Of a DNA stretch of 64,000 nt, positions 1 to 10,541 are shown piece after piece. The DNA lies in assembly GCA_938020505.1 (NCBI GenBank), contig CALIHR010000014.1:12105-76104 (forward strand), read 5' to 3'. Each line of letters begins with the position of its first letter. Positions within the stretch are counted from its first letter, which is position 1. The translations under genes were made by a program, and so were the position numbers. The DNA comes from an uncultured Actinobaculum sp. (GTDB lineage Bacteria > Actinomycetota > Actinomycetes > Actinomycetales > Actinomycetaceae). The notes below the pieces were generated by a model. That model saw nothing but the letters and a program-made list of their open reading frames with translations. It had not been told where the DNA came from and made no database searches.

Positions 1-698
1 GCGCTCTGCCGGGACAGCGGCCGTCCGCGCGTGTTGAGGAAGAGCGACGGCGTTCCGGGGCCGGAGCTCGCCAATGACGGCCTTGCGCGAACGAGGTAGG
101 CGTCTATCGCCTCGAGGGCGTAGCCTCCGAGCGGCACGACGCGTTCCTTGCGCCCCTTGCCGAAGAGCCGCGCCGAGGCCCCCGCCAGGTCGACGTCGTC
201 GACGCTGAGGCCCACCGCCTCGGAGATGCGGGCCCCCGTTCCGTAGAGGACCTCCAGCAGCGCGCGGTCGCGCAGCGGCGCCGGCCCCTCCCCTGCGCCG
301 CCCGCCGCTATGAGCGCGGCGACGTCGTCGACGTCCATCGCCTTCGGCAGCCGCGAAGGGATCTTCGGGGGGCGGACGTCGGCGGCGGGATTCGCGCCCG
401 TGCGCCCTTCCTCGAAGACGAAAGCGTGGAAGGAACGGACGGCGGTCAGGCTTCTGGCCACGGACGCGCGGGCCATCCCCTCGAGGCGTTCGGCGAAGGA
501 CGCGACGTCCTCCTGCCCGACGTCGCCGATTCGCGCGATTCCCCGCGCTTGAAGGTGCGAAAAATATTTCGTCAGGTCTCGCCGGTAAGAGGAAACGGTG
601 TTGTGTGACAACGAACGTTCAACGACGAGGTGAGCGAGAAACTGTTCACCCAATCTCGCAATCGGCTTGGGCCCGGGCAAGGGTGTATGAGAAGCCAT
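1..698 (-). CDS. Tyrosine recombinase XerC/XerD family (partial, C-terminus cut by window edge)
   Basis: The first 232 residues are present; the gene runs off the left edge. Residues about 15-95 form the SAM-like core-binding domain typical of Xer recombinases (EQFLAHLVVERSLSHNTVSSYRRDL, here residues 18-42 in part). The catalytic domain begins near residue 118 and shows the first catalytic Arg in GTGARISE (R157) and the beta-hairpin Lys motif GKGRKER (181-186). The HxxR and Tyr nucleophile lie beyond the edge. Family members resolve chromosome dimers at dif with FtsK, although phage-type integrases share the fold. The ATG at 698 follows an in-frame stop closely, which fixes the start; no strong ribosome binding site is visible. 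The gene is divergent from tkt. XerD versus XerC cannot be decided from this fragment. Confidence 0.85.
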   Translation of the reverse strand, partial: MASHTPLPGPKPIARLGEQFLAHLVVERSLSHNTVSSYRRDLTKYFSHLQARGIARIGDVGQEDVASFAERLEGMARASVARSLTAVRSFHAFVFEEGRTGANPAADVRPPKIPSRLPKAMDVDDVAALIAAGGAGEGPAPLRDRALLEVLYGTGARISEAVGLSVDDVDLAGASARLFGKGRKERVVPLGGYALEAIDAYLVRARPSLASSGPGTPSLFLNTRGRPLSRQS

Positions 699-710
699 GA
701 TTGCTTTATA

Positions 711-734
711 TTATCTCGAATGTTATCTGGAATC
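711..734. repeat. Tandem 12-bp repeat in the xerD/tkt divergent region
   Basis: TTATCTCGAATG is followed directly by TTATCTGGAATC (10 of 12 identical). It lies in the AT-rich stretch between the two divergent genes, upstream of a possible tkt -10 box TAAACT (752-757). It could be a regulator site; no function is shown. Confidence 0.4.
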
Positions 735-808
735 GGAACGAAACCGACGGCTAAACTATGAAGCGGCGGCCTCGGAAAGGCCGAGGCGAAACAGACGAAA
801 GGCTTACA

Positions 809-2884
809 ATGGCGAAGCTTGAATGGACGGACCTCGATCGGCGCGCAACGGACACAGCGCGCGTTTTGGCCGCGGACGCGGTTGAGAAGGCGGGCAACGG
901 CCACCCTGGAACGGCGATCTCGATTGCGCCGTTGGCGTACACGCTCTTCAACAAGGTCATGCGCCACGATCCTTCGGACCCCTCGTGGCTCGGCCGCGAT
1001 CGCTTCGTCTTGTCAATCGGCCATTCCTCCGTCACCCTCTACAATCAGCTCTTCCTCACGGGCTACGGCCTCGAGCTGGAGGATCTGAAATCCCTGCGGA
1101 CCTGGGGCTCGCTCACGCCGGGCCACCCCGAATACGGGCACACGAAGGGCGTCGAGATCACGACGGGCCCGCTGGGCCAGGGCCTCGCCTCCGCCGTCGG
1201 CATGTCCATGGCCTCGCGCCGCGAACGGGGCCTGCTCGACCCCGACGCCCCCGCCGGCCAGTCCCCCTTCGACCATTTCGTCTACGTCGTCGCCGGCGAA
1301 GGCGACCTCGAGGAAGGCGTGACCAGCGAGGCCTGCTCGCTCGCCGGAACGCAGCACCTGGGCAACCTCATCGTCATCTGGGACGACAACCGCATCTCAA
1401 TCGAGGACGACACGAAGATCGCCTTCACCGAGGACGTCCTGGGGCGCTACGAGGCGTACGGCTGGCACACCCAGCACGTCGATTGGACGAACGGCGGCGG
1501 CGAGTACAAGGAGGACGTCGAGGCCCTCTACGAGGCGATCGAAAACGCCAAGGCCGTCGCAGACAGGCCCTCGTTCATCCGCCTGTCGACGATCATGGCC
1601 TGGCCCTCCCCCACAAAGCAGGGAACGGGGGCCGCCCACGGCGCGAAGCTCGGCGCGGAAGAGCTCGCCGGCTTGAAGAGGGCTCTGGGCTTCGATCCGG
1701 AGAAGTCCTTCGACGTCGCCCGGGAAGTCCTCGTTCACACCCGCAAAGGCGCCGCCGAGCGCGCCAAGGCCGAGCGCGCGAAGTGGGACGAGAAGCTTCA
1801 GGCGTGGCGCGCGGCCAACCCGGAGCGCTCGAAGCTGCTCGACAGGCTCGCGGCGAAGAGGCTCCCGGAGGGGTGGGCCGACGCTCTGCCGGCCTTCGAG
1901 GTCGGGACGTCCGTGGCCACCCGGGCCGCCTCGGGCAATGTGCTGACCGCCCTGGCCCCCGTCCTTCCCGAGCTGTGGGGCGGATCGGCGGACCTGGCCG
2001 GATCGAACAACACGACGATGAAGGGCGAGCCGTCCTTCCTGCCGCCGGACCGCGTCTCCGATGACTGGGACGGAAACGTCTACGGCCGCACCCTGCATTT
2101 CGGCATCCGCGAGCACGCCATGGGCTCGATCGTCAACGGAATCACGCTGCACGGGCTCACCCGCGCCTACGGCGGGACGTTCTTCGTCTTCTCCGACTAC
2201 ATGCGGGGCGCCGTTCGCCTGGCCGCCGTCATGAACGTCCCGTCGATCTTCGTGTGGACGCACGATTCGATCGGCGTGGGCGAGGACGGCCCCACCCATC
2301 AGCCCGTCGAGCATCTGTGGGCGTACCGCGCCATTCCGCAGTTCGACGTCGTCAGGCCCGCCGACGCCAACGAGACGGCCGCGGCTTGGCGGGGAATCCT
2401 CGAACGCCGCGACGCCGGGCCGGCCGGCCTCATTCTCTCCCGGCAGAATCTGCCCGTGCTCGAAGGCACGTCTGCGGAGGGAGTCAAGCGCGGCGGGTAC
2501 GTCCTGGCCGACAGCCCGACCGGCAAGGTCGACGTCCAGATCCTCGCCACCGGCTCCGAGGTCTCCCTCGCGGTCGAGGCGCGCGAGGCGCTCGCAGCCG
2601 AGGGCGTCGGAGCCCGCGTCGTCTCGCTTCCAAGCCTCGACTGGTTCGCCGAGCAGAGCAAGGAGTACCGCGACTCCGTCATCCTCCCCGATGTCAAGGC
2701 GCGGGTCTCCGTCGAGGCGGGCTCGACCTTCGGGTGGGCCGGATACGTGGGCGACGCCGGACGATCCGTGGGGATCGACCACTTCGGCGCCTCCGCGGCC
2801 GCAGGTAAGCTCTTCGAGGAATTCGGGGTGACTGCGCAGGCCGTGGCCGAGGCGGCTCGCGAGTCGATCGAAGCGGCAAAGTAG
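809..2884 (+). CDS. tkt: Transketolase
   Basis: A 691-residue protein, normal length for transketolase. It moves two-carbon units between ketose and aldose phosphates in the non-oxidative pentose phosphate pathway, using ThDP and Mg2+. The ThDP pyrophosphate motif is GEGDLEEG (163-170) followed by WDDNRISIEDD; GNGHPG (29-34) and the pyrimidine-domain segment FGIREHAMG are present. The usual GDG metal-binding Asp is replaced by Glu (GEG), a conservative oddity. The start at 809 is preferred over an upstream in-frame ATG at 758 because GAAAGG lies 8 nt upstream and MAKLEW fits family N-termini. Actinobacteria often have tal between tkt and zwf; here tal is absent and zwf follows after hairpins. 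Confidence 0.96.
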   Translation: MAKLEWTDLDRRATDTARVLAADAVEKAGNGHPGTAISIAPLAYTLFNKVMRHDPSDPSWLGRDRFVLSIGHSSVTLYNQLFLTGYGLELEDLKSLRTWGSLTPGHPEYGHTKGVEITTGPLGQGLASAVGMSMASRRERGLLDPDAPAGQSPFDHFVYVVAGEGDLEEGVTSEACSLAGTQHLGNLIVIWDDNRISIEDDTKIAFTEDVLGRYEAYGWHTQHVDWTNGGGEYKEDVEALYEAIENAKAVADRPSFIRLSTIMAWPSPTKQGTGAAHGAKLGAEELAGLKRALGFDPEKSFDVAREVLVHTRKGAAERAKAERAKWDEKLQAWRAANPERSKLLDRLAAKRLPEGWADALPAFEVGTSVATRAASGNVLTALAPVLPELWGGSADLAGSNNTTMKGEPSFLPPDRVSDDWDGNVYGRTLHFGIREHAMGSIVNGITLHGLTRAYGGTFFVFSDYMRGAVRLAAVMNVPSIFVWTHDSIGVGEDGPTHQPVEHLWAYRAIPQFDVVRPADANETAAAWRGILERRDAGPAGLILSRQNLPVLEGTSAEGVKRGGYVLADSPTGKVDVQILATGSEVSLAVEAREALAAEGVGARVVSLPSLDWFAEQSKEYRDSVILPDVKARVSVEAGSTFGWAGYVGDAGRSVGIDHFGASAAAGKLFEEFGVTAQAVAEAARESIEAAK

Positions 2885-2899
2885 CGAAACAACGGGCTT

Positions 2900-2976
2900 G
2901 CGCCGGGCCTCGGCCCGGCGCTGACCCAAGGAAATCCACGGATGCGCGGGCGCGGTTGAAAACCGCCCGCGCATCC
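2900..2976 (+). terminator. Two strong hairpins between tkt and zwf
   Basis: Hairpin 1 is a perfect 10-bp stem (2900-2909 with 2912-2921). Hairpin 2 is a perfect 13-bp stem (2940-2952 with 2964-2976). Neither has a T-run, so they are L-shaped actinobacterial terminator or attenuator candidates separating tkt from zwf-opcA. Confidence 0.55.
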
Positions 2977-3053
2977 GTGCGCGTTACCCTCGATATGCGG
3001 CTTTATACTTGCCGTGCATGTCACCAGCCAATCTCGGGGAAAGTTGAGAGTTC

Positions 3054-4559
<1,506 letters not shown>

Positions 4560-4571
4560 GAAGGAACCGAC

Positions 4572-5501
4572 ATGATCATCCACATGAACGGAACGAACAC
4601 CGCCAGGGTGGGTCTGCGCCTTGACGAGCTGCGCGAGACCGCCGGCTCGGTCGCCCTCGGACGGGTTCTCACGCTCATCATCATCGCGAAGAACGAGGGC
4701 GGGGTCCGCGACGCCATCGCCTCTGCCGCGGGCGCCGCCCGGGCGCATCCGTGCCGCGTCATCGCCGTCCTCCCGATCGACGGCGAGGAACCGAAGGTCG
4801 ACGCCGAATTGAGAGTCGGCCCGGAGGCCGGCCTTTCCGAGATCGCCATCCTTCGGTGCTCCAACGGCTCGGCCGACAATTTGGAGACGCTCGTCATTCC
4901 GCTGCTTCTGCCAGACGCGCCCGTCGTCGTCTGGTGGGTTCAAGACGCACCGGAAAACCCGTCGCGCACACCGATCGGGGCCATGGCCCAGCGCCGCATC
5001 ACAACAGCTCAGAACTCCGGCGTTCCGGCCGACGAGATCCTCCGCCGGGTGCGCGACGGCTACGCCCCGGGCGACACCGACCTCGCGTGGACGGGCGTGA
5101 CCTTCTGGAAGAACCATCTCGCCGCCATGCTCGACGAGCCTCCGCACGACGTCGTCGAGCGCGCCGTCGTGCGCGGCAACCGCACCCATCCGGCGGTGGT
5201 TTTCCTTGCGGCGTGGCTGGCCTTGCGGCTGGAGGTCCCCGTGGAGATCGAGCACACGCGGGGAACCGCCGTCGACGGGGTGTCCATGTTCCGCTCCTCC
5301 GGCGAGCTGCGGCTGGATCGCCCGATCGGGTCCGACTTCGGCGACATGGTGCGCCCCGGCCGCGACGTTCAGCGCGTCAACCTGCCGATGCGCACGATGG
5401 AGTCGAAGATGATCGAGGAGCTTCGAGAGATGACGCCCGACACCGCCTATGAGGAAGTCCTCAAGCACGGCCTGGAAAGGGTGCTGCCCTCGGGCGGGTG
5501 A
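4572..5501 (+). CDS. opcA: Glucose-6-phosphate dehydrogenase assembly protein OpcA
   Basis: A 309-residue protein of the OpcA family, needed for active glucose-6-phosphate dehydrogenase in cyanobacteria and actinobacteria. The conserved aromatic segment WWVQDAPENPS starts at residue 121, after an alpha/beta N-terminal part that includes the LTLIIIA strand. AGGAAGG lies 6-10 nt before the ATG. It is 12 bp after zwf, so it is co-transcribed. The gene ends the plus-strand block and faces secG across a bidirectional hairpin. Confidence 0.93.
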   Translation: MIIHMNGTNTARVGLRLDELRETAGSVALGRVLTLIIIAKNEGGVRDAIASAAGAARAHPCRVIAVLPIDGEEPKVDAELRVGPEAGLSEIAILRCSNGSADNLETLVIPLLLPDAPVVVWWVQDAPENPSRTPIGAMAQRRITTAQNSGVPADEILRRVRDGYAPGDTDLAWTGVTFWKNHLAAMLDEPPHDVVERAVVRGNRTHPAVVFLAAWLALRLEVPVEIEHTRGTAVDGVSMFRSSGELRLDRPIGSDFGDMVRPGRDVQRVNLPMRTMESKMIEELREMTPDTAYEEVLKHGLERVLPSGG

Positions 5502-5570
5502 CTCCTCCCGGCCGGCGCGGGCGATTTCCGGGCTGAGCCGCGGGCGATTTCCGGCCGGCGCGGCAGTATG

Positions 5571-5631
5571 AAAGCGCCTCGGTGCAATAAAGTCACCAAA
5601 TTTTGAAACTTATATTGCACCGAGGCGCTTT
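5571..5631. terminator. Bidirectional terminator between opcA and secG
   Basis: A perfect 19-bp inverted repeat pairs 5571-5589 with 5613-5631 around a 23-nt AT-rich loop whose base can pair four further bases. The arms start with AAA and end with TTT on both strands, so it can work in both directions for the convergent genes. Confidence 0.75.
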
Positions 5632-5702
5632 TCAAGGGCAAAGGCGGGGTCGTAGGCTGAATTCCGCCCGCCGGCGCCACAGACCGAGCCTCGTCCGCGG
5701 CG

Positions 5703-5948
5703 TTATAAGCCGAATTTCACGATGAGTCCGATGAGGACGATCACCACGCTCCAGATGAGGGCCACGCCGACGGTGATGCGATTGAGGTTGCGTTCGGCCA
5801 CTCCCGACGAACGCATTGAGGTTGAAATGCCGCCGCCGAACATCTCGGAGATGCCGCCGCCCTTGCCCTTGTGGAGCAGAATCGACAAGACGAGCAGAAT
5901 GCTCGTGATGACGAGGAGGACCTCGCAGACTATGAGAAGAGCTTTCAC
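5703..5948 (-). CDS. secG: Preprotein translocase subunit SecG
   Basis: An 81-residue membrane protein with two hydrophobic segments (about 3-24 and 59-80) joined by a loop containing HKGKGGGISEMFGGG, the family signature. SecG joins SecYE and helps SecA-driven protein export at the cytoplasmic membrane. It follows tpiA after about 158 bp, as in the usual actinobacterial gap-pgk-tpiA-secG order. A GGAAACG sequence lies just upstream of the ATG. Confidence 0.95.
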   Translation of the reverse strand: MKALLIVCEVLLVITSILLVLSILLHKGKGGGISEMFGGGISTSMRSSGVAERNLNRITVGVALIWSVVIVLIGLIVKFGL

Positions 5949-5964
5949 AACGTTTCCTTCCGAT

Positions 5965-6048
5965 GCCCCGCGGACGCAAGGCGTGCCTGCGGCTTATGCA
6001 GAGCGGTGATTGCATTCAAAAGCGCCCCGCGGGCGCGAGGCGTGCCTG
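5965..6048. repeat. Pair of 25-bp direct repeats upstream of secG
   Basis: The 25-bp sequences 5965-5989 and 6024-6048 differ at only two positions and have a 59-bp period. They lie in the short tpiA-secG spacer. No function is known. Confidence 0.5.
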
Positions 6049-6063
6049 TACAAGCATAAATGC

Positions 6064-6098
6064 CGTGCGCGGGCGCCGCAATGAAGCGCCCGCGCACG
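6064..6098 (-). terminator. Hairpin after tpiA
   Basis: A perfect 13-bp GC-rich stem (6064-6076 with 6086-6098) encloses a 9-nt loop just after the tpiA stop codon. It has no U-tract and may be a partial terminator or 3' stabiliser before secG. Confidence 0.55.
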
Positions 6099-6106
6099 CG
6101 CATGCG

Positions 6107-6883
6107 TCACTTGTAATAGGTTGCGATCTTCGCGAACTCGTCGGCCTTGAGGCTCGCTCCGCCGACGAGGGCGCCGTCGACGTCGGGCTGCGCCATGATC
6201 TCGACGACGTTCGAAGACTTCACGGACCCGCCGTACTGGATTCGCACGGCGTCGGCGACGGAGTCGTCGTAGAGCTCGGCGACCCTCCGGCGAATGGCTC
6301 CGCAGACCTCCTGCGCGTCCTCCGGCGTGGCGACCTCGCCCGTGCCAATGGCCCAGATGGGCTCGTAGGCGATGACGGAAGAGGCGACGTCCTTCCCGCT
6401 GAGCTGGGCGAACATCGCGTCGATCTGCCCGACGACGTACTCGACCTGGCGGCCTTCCTTGCGCACTTCCAGCGCCTCGCCGCAACAGACGATCGGCGTC
6501 AGGCCGGCCTCGAGCGCCTTCTTTGCCTTCGCGCCGATGAGCTCGTTCGACTCGCCGTGGTATTCGCGGCGCTCCGAATGGCCGACCACAACATAGGCGC
6601 AGCCGAGTTTGACGAGCATGTCCGTGGAGATCTCGCCGGTGTATGCGCCGTTGTCGTGGGTCGAGACGTCCTGGGCGCCGTAACGGATCTTCAATTCCTC
6701 GGCGTCGACGACGGTCTGCACCGTGCGGATGTCCGTGAACGGCGGGATCACGGCCACCTCGACCTTGGCGTAGTCATGGTCGAGGTCTCCGAGAGACCAC
6801 GCGAGCTTCTGAACGAGCTGATTGGCCTCGAGGTGGTCGAGGTTCATCTTCCAATTGCCCGCCATAATGGGTGTGCGCGCCAT
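6107..6883 (-). CDS. tpiA: Triosephosphate isomerase
   Basis: A 258-residue glycolytic enzyme that interconverts dihydroxyacetone phosphate and glyceraldehyde 3-phosphate. The substrate-binding Lys is in GNWKMN (K12), the electrophilic His in VVVGHSERR (H102) and the catalytic base in AYEPIWAIGTG (E174). The pgk stop and this start overlap as TGATG, which fixes the start and implies translational coupling. Confidence 0.97.
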   Translation of the reverse strand: MARTPIMAGNWKMNLDHLEANQLVQKLAWSLGDLDHDYAKVEVAVIPPFTDIRTVQTVVDAEELKIRYGAQDVSTHDNGAYTGEISTDMLVKLGCAYVVVGHSERREYHGESNELIGAKAKKALEAGLTPIVCCGEALEVRKEGRQVEYVVGQIDAMFAQLSGKDVASSVIAYEPIWAIGTGEVATPEDAQEVCGAIRRRVAELYDDSVADAVRIQYGGSVKSSNVVEIMAQPDVDGALVGGASLKADEFAKIATYYK

Positions 6884-8076
6884 CAGTCCTCCAAAACTGC
6901 GATGCCCGGAAGCACCTTGCCCTCGAGGAACTCGAGGGAGGCGCCGCCGCCGGTGGAAATATGGGAAAACTTCGACTCGTCGAAGCCGAGGTTGCGAACG
7001 GCCGCGGCCGAGTCGCCGCCGCCGACGATGGTGAATCCGTCGGCGTCTTCCATCGCTTTCGCGACGGCGCGCGTGCCCGCGGAAAATGCGTCGAACTCGA
7101 AAACGCCCATGGGGCCGTTCCATACGATCGTCTTCGAGTCGGCGATCGCGTCGGCGTAGGCCTTGGCCGTCTCCGGGCCGATGTCGAGGCCCATCTGGTC
7201 GGCCGGAATGGCGCTGGAGGCCACGACGGTCGCGGGGGCGTCGGCCGCGAACTTAGGCGCCACGACGGTGTCGACCGGAATGAGCAGCTTGACGCCGTTC
7301 TCCTTGGCCTTCTTCAGGTACTCCGCTGCGGTGGCGACCTGGTCGTCCTCGCGCAGCGAGGTTCCGACCTCGTGCCCTTCGGCGAGCAGGAACGTGTAGG
7401 CCATTCCGCCGCCGATGAGGAGCCGGTCGGCCTTGTCGAGCAGGTTCTCGATGACGCCGAGCTTGTCGGAGACCTTCGAGCCGCCGAGCACAACGGTGTA
7501 GGGCCGCTCGGGGTTCTTCGTGGCGCGGGAAAGCGAGTCGATCTCCTTGAAGACGAGCTCCCCTGCGGCCGAGGGAACGAGCTTGGCGATGTCGTAGACG
7601 GAGGCCTGCTTGCGGTGCACGACGCCGAAGCCGTCGGAGACGAAGACGTCCGCCAGCTTGGCGTACTCCTTGGCGAGCTCCTCCCGCTCGGCGTCGGCCT
7701 TCGAATCCTCGCGCTTGTCGAAGCGGACGTTCTCGAGAAGGACGATCTGGCCGTTCCCCAGCGCGTCGACCTTGGCGTGCGCGTCGGGGCCGACGGTGTC
7801 GGCGGCAAGCGGAACGTCTGCGCCCAGAAGCTCCGAAAGGCGCGCGGCCACGGGCGCGAGGGAGAACTCGGGCTTGACCTGGCCCTTGGGCCGGCCAAGG
7901 TGGGCAGAGACGACGACGCGCGCGCCGGCGTCGAGAAGCCTCTTAAGGGTGGGAAGGGCGGCGCGGATGCGGCCGTCGTCGGTGATGTTGCGATTCTCGT
8001 CAAGCGGGACGTTGAAGTCCGAGCGGACGAAAACCTTCTTGCCGGCGAGATCGCCGAGCGTGTCGATGGTCCTCAT
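6883..8076 (-). CDS. pgk: Phosphoglycerate kinase
   Basis: A 397-residue glycolytic kinase making ATP from 1,3-bisphosphoglycerate. The N-terminal signature VFVRSDFNVPL and the C-terminal GGGDS nucleotide-loop motif are present. The start at 8076 (MRTIDTLGDLAGK) has GAAAGGAAAAC upstream and matches family N-termini; an in-frame ATG at 8106 would lie inside the intergenic hairpin. It overlaps tpiA by one base downstream. Confidence 0.97.
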   Translation of the reverse strand: MRTIDTLGDLAGKKVFVRSDFNVPLDENRNITDDGRIRAALPTLKRLLDAGARVVVSAHLGRPKGQVKPEFSLAPVAARLSELLGADVPLAADTVGPDAHAKVDALGNGQIVLLENVRFDKREDSKADAEREELAKEYAKLADVFVSDGFGVVHRKQASVYDIAKLVPSAAGELVFKEIDSLSRATKNPERPYTVVLGGSKVSDKLGVIENLLDKADRLLIGGGMAYTFLLAEGHEVGTSLREDDQVATAAEYLKKAKENGVKLLIPVDTVVAPKFAADAPATVVASSAIPADQMGLDIGPETAKAYADAIADSKTIVWNGPMGVFEFDAFSAGTRAVAKAMEDADGFTIVGGGDSAAAVRNLGFDESKFSHISTGGGASLEFLEGKVLPGIAVLED

Positions 8077-8095
8077 GTTTTCCTTTCTACGCACA

Positions 8096-8129
8096 GATGC
8101 CCGCACACGCCGAGACGTGCGCGGGCATC
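8096..8129 (-). terminator. Hairpin between gap and pgk
   Basis: A 14-bp stem with one mismatch (8096-8109 with 8116-8129) and a 6-nt loop lies between the gap stop and pgk. There is no U-tract, so it may only reduce read-through or separate processed mRNAs. Confidence 0.5.
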
Positions 8130-8146
8130 ATGTCAATTCATTGACG

Positions 8147-9151
<1,005 letters not shown>

Positions 9152-9215
9152 TGTTTCCTCCTAGTGCGCTTTCACGCAGGTGGTCTTGGCCTGTTCGGCC
9201 ATCTTTGCCGAACGT

Positions 9216-9234
9216 TGTACGTCCGGTGTACGTC
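9216..9234 (-). promoter_or_regulatory. Two direct GACGTACA boxes upstream of gap
   Basis: Read on the gap strand, GACGTACA occurs twice with an 11-bp period (one helical turn), 65-83 bp before the GTG. This geometry suits a dimeric or cooperative regulator. The assignment is by pattern only. Confidence 0.4.
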
Positions 9235-9501
9235 TCAATTCTATTGGGCGAACTGCGAAGAGCCTAGGAATGCCCGCATCGTGGGCTGCGACCTTTCCCA
9301 CACGTCGGCAAAGCCGCGGCCCGGGCGTGTGTAGAAAGTCCTAGGCCGACGCCGATTCGCCGCGCAAGCGCCGCCGTCGGAATGCACGTGTGGATTTCCG
9401 CCGGCGGGCGTCGGCGACTGGCCGCCGTCGCCGGGCGGCCGGGTTCGCTTTCCTGCGGCAGGCGCCCGCGTTCGCCGTTCGGCGTCTGTTTGGCGTTTGC
9501 G
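9235..9501. other. Intergenic stretch between whiA and gap without a recognisable gene
   Basis: About 270 bp between the whiA stop codon and the gap promoter region. It contains GC-rich, arginine-biased open frames without plausible starts or homology, so I see no gene. It likely holds the end of the whiA transcript and part of the gap promoter. Confidence 0.5.
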
Positions 9502-10485
9502 TCAGGGGGCGTCGTGGCCCGCGGCGCGGGCGGCGTCGAGCGTCGAGGGGACGCCCAGCTCGGCGGCGCGCTTGTCGGCCATGGTGTTCAGGCGCCGGAG
9601 CCGCCCGGCCACCGCGTCCTTCGTGGCCGGAGGGTTGAGCCGCTCGCCGAGAAGATTGAGCGAATCCTCCGGGTACTTCATGCGGAATTCGCCGGCTTCG
9701 CGCAGATTGTCGGGGATGTCGTCGCCGAGGATTTCGAATGCGCGCTTGACCCGGATGACGGCTATGACGGCGGCGTCGGCGGAGCGGCGCATATTTGCGT
9801 CGTCGAAATTGGCAAGGCGGTTGGCCGATCCGTGGACCTCCCTCTCGACCCGCAGTTCCTCCCACTTCAAGACGACGTCGTTGGCGCCCATTCTCGTGAG
9901 CATTTCGGCGATCGCGTCGCCCTCGCGGATGTCGACGCGATGCGCCCCGCGCGACTCGCGCGCGCGATACGGGATCTCCATGCGCCGCGCCAATCCCCCC
10001 AGGGCGTAGGAGGATTCGAGGCTGGGGCAGATGACTTCGAGGGAGGCGTTGCGCCCCGGCTCCAAAAGGGACCCGCGAGCCAGGAAGGCGCCGCGCCAGG
10101 CGGCGGTGCCGTCGGCCTTGGACCCTCCGACGATCGCCGGCGGGAGCCCGCGCACGGGTCGGCCGTAGCTGTCGAGCAGGCCGAGGCGGCGCGCGATGCG
10201 CTCGCCGTTGCTGGTGATGCGGACGAGGTAATGGTTTGACTGCCTCATGGACGAGGAGACCGTCAGAAGCTCGCTGCTTATGTTGAAAGCCTGGGAGACG
10301 AGGTCCCACAGGTGGCGGGCGCTCGCCGCGTGGCTCAGTTCCGCGTGAAGCGCGACCTTGCCTCCCGCGATTTGCAATCCGCCGGCAAAGCGAAACATCG
10401 TCGAGACCTCCGCGATCACGCACGAGAGCATGCGCGGGCGGACTTGCGAAAGTTCGTCTTTGGCTAATTGGGTCAATGCTGGCAT
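9502..10485 (-). CDS. whiA: DNA-binding sporulation/cell-division regulator WhiA
   Basis: A 327-residue protein with the N-terminal LAGLIDADG-like fold (the conserved region around GAFLARGSLLEPG) and a C-terminal helix-turn-helix (LLGERLNPPATKDAVAGRLRR in part). WhiA controls septation and sporulation genes in streptomycetes and is conserved in non-sporulating actinobacteria. The start MPALTQLAKDELSQV at 10485 matches homologs and has GGAAG upstream. It is the last gene of uvrC-rapZ-yvcK-whiA. Confidence 0.94.
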   Translation of the reverse strand: MPALTQLAKDELSQVRPRMLSCVIAEVSTMFRFAGGLQIAGGKVALHAELSHAASARHLWDLVSQAFNISSELLTVSSSMRQSNHYLVRITSNGERIARRLGLLDSYGRPVRGLPPAIVGGSKADGTAAWRGAFLARGSLLEPGRNASLEVICPSLESSYALGGLARRMEIPYRARESRGAHRVDIREGDAIAEMLTRMGANDVVLKWEELRVEREVHGSANRLANFDDANMRRSADAAVIAVIRVKRAFEILGDDIPDNLREAGEFRMKYPEDSLNLLGERLNPPATKDAVAGRLRRLNTMADKRAAELGVPSTLDAARAAGHDAP

Positions 10486-10541
10486 TGGCTTCTTCCGTTG
10501 ACTGATGATTGCGGGGAACGCCTGATCGGGGGCGCGCCGGG

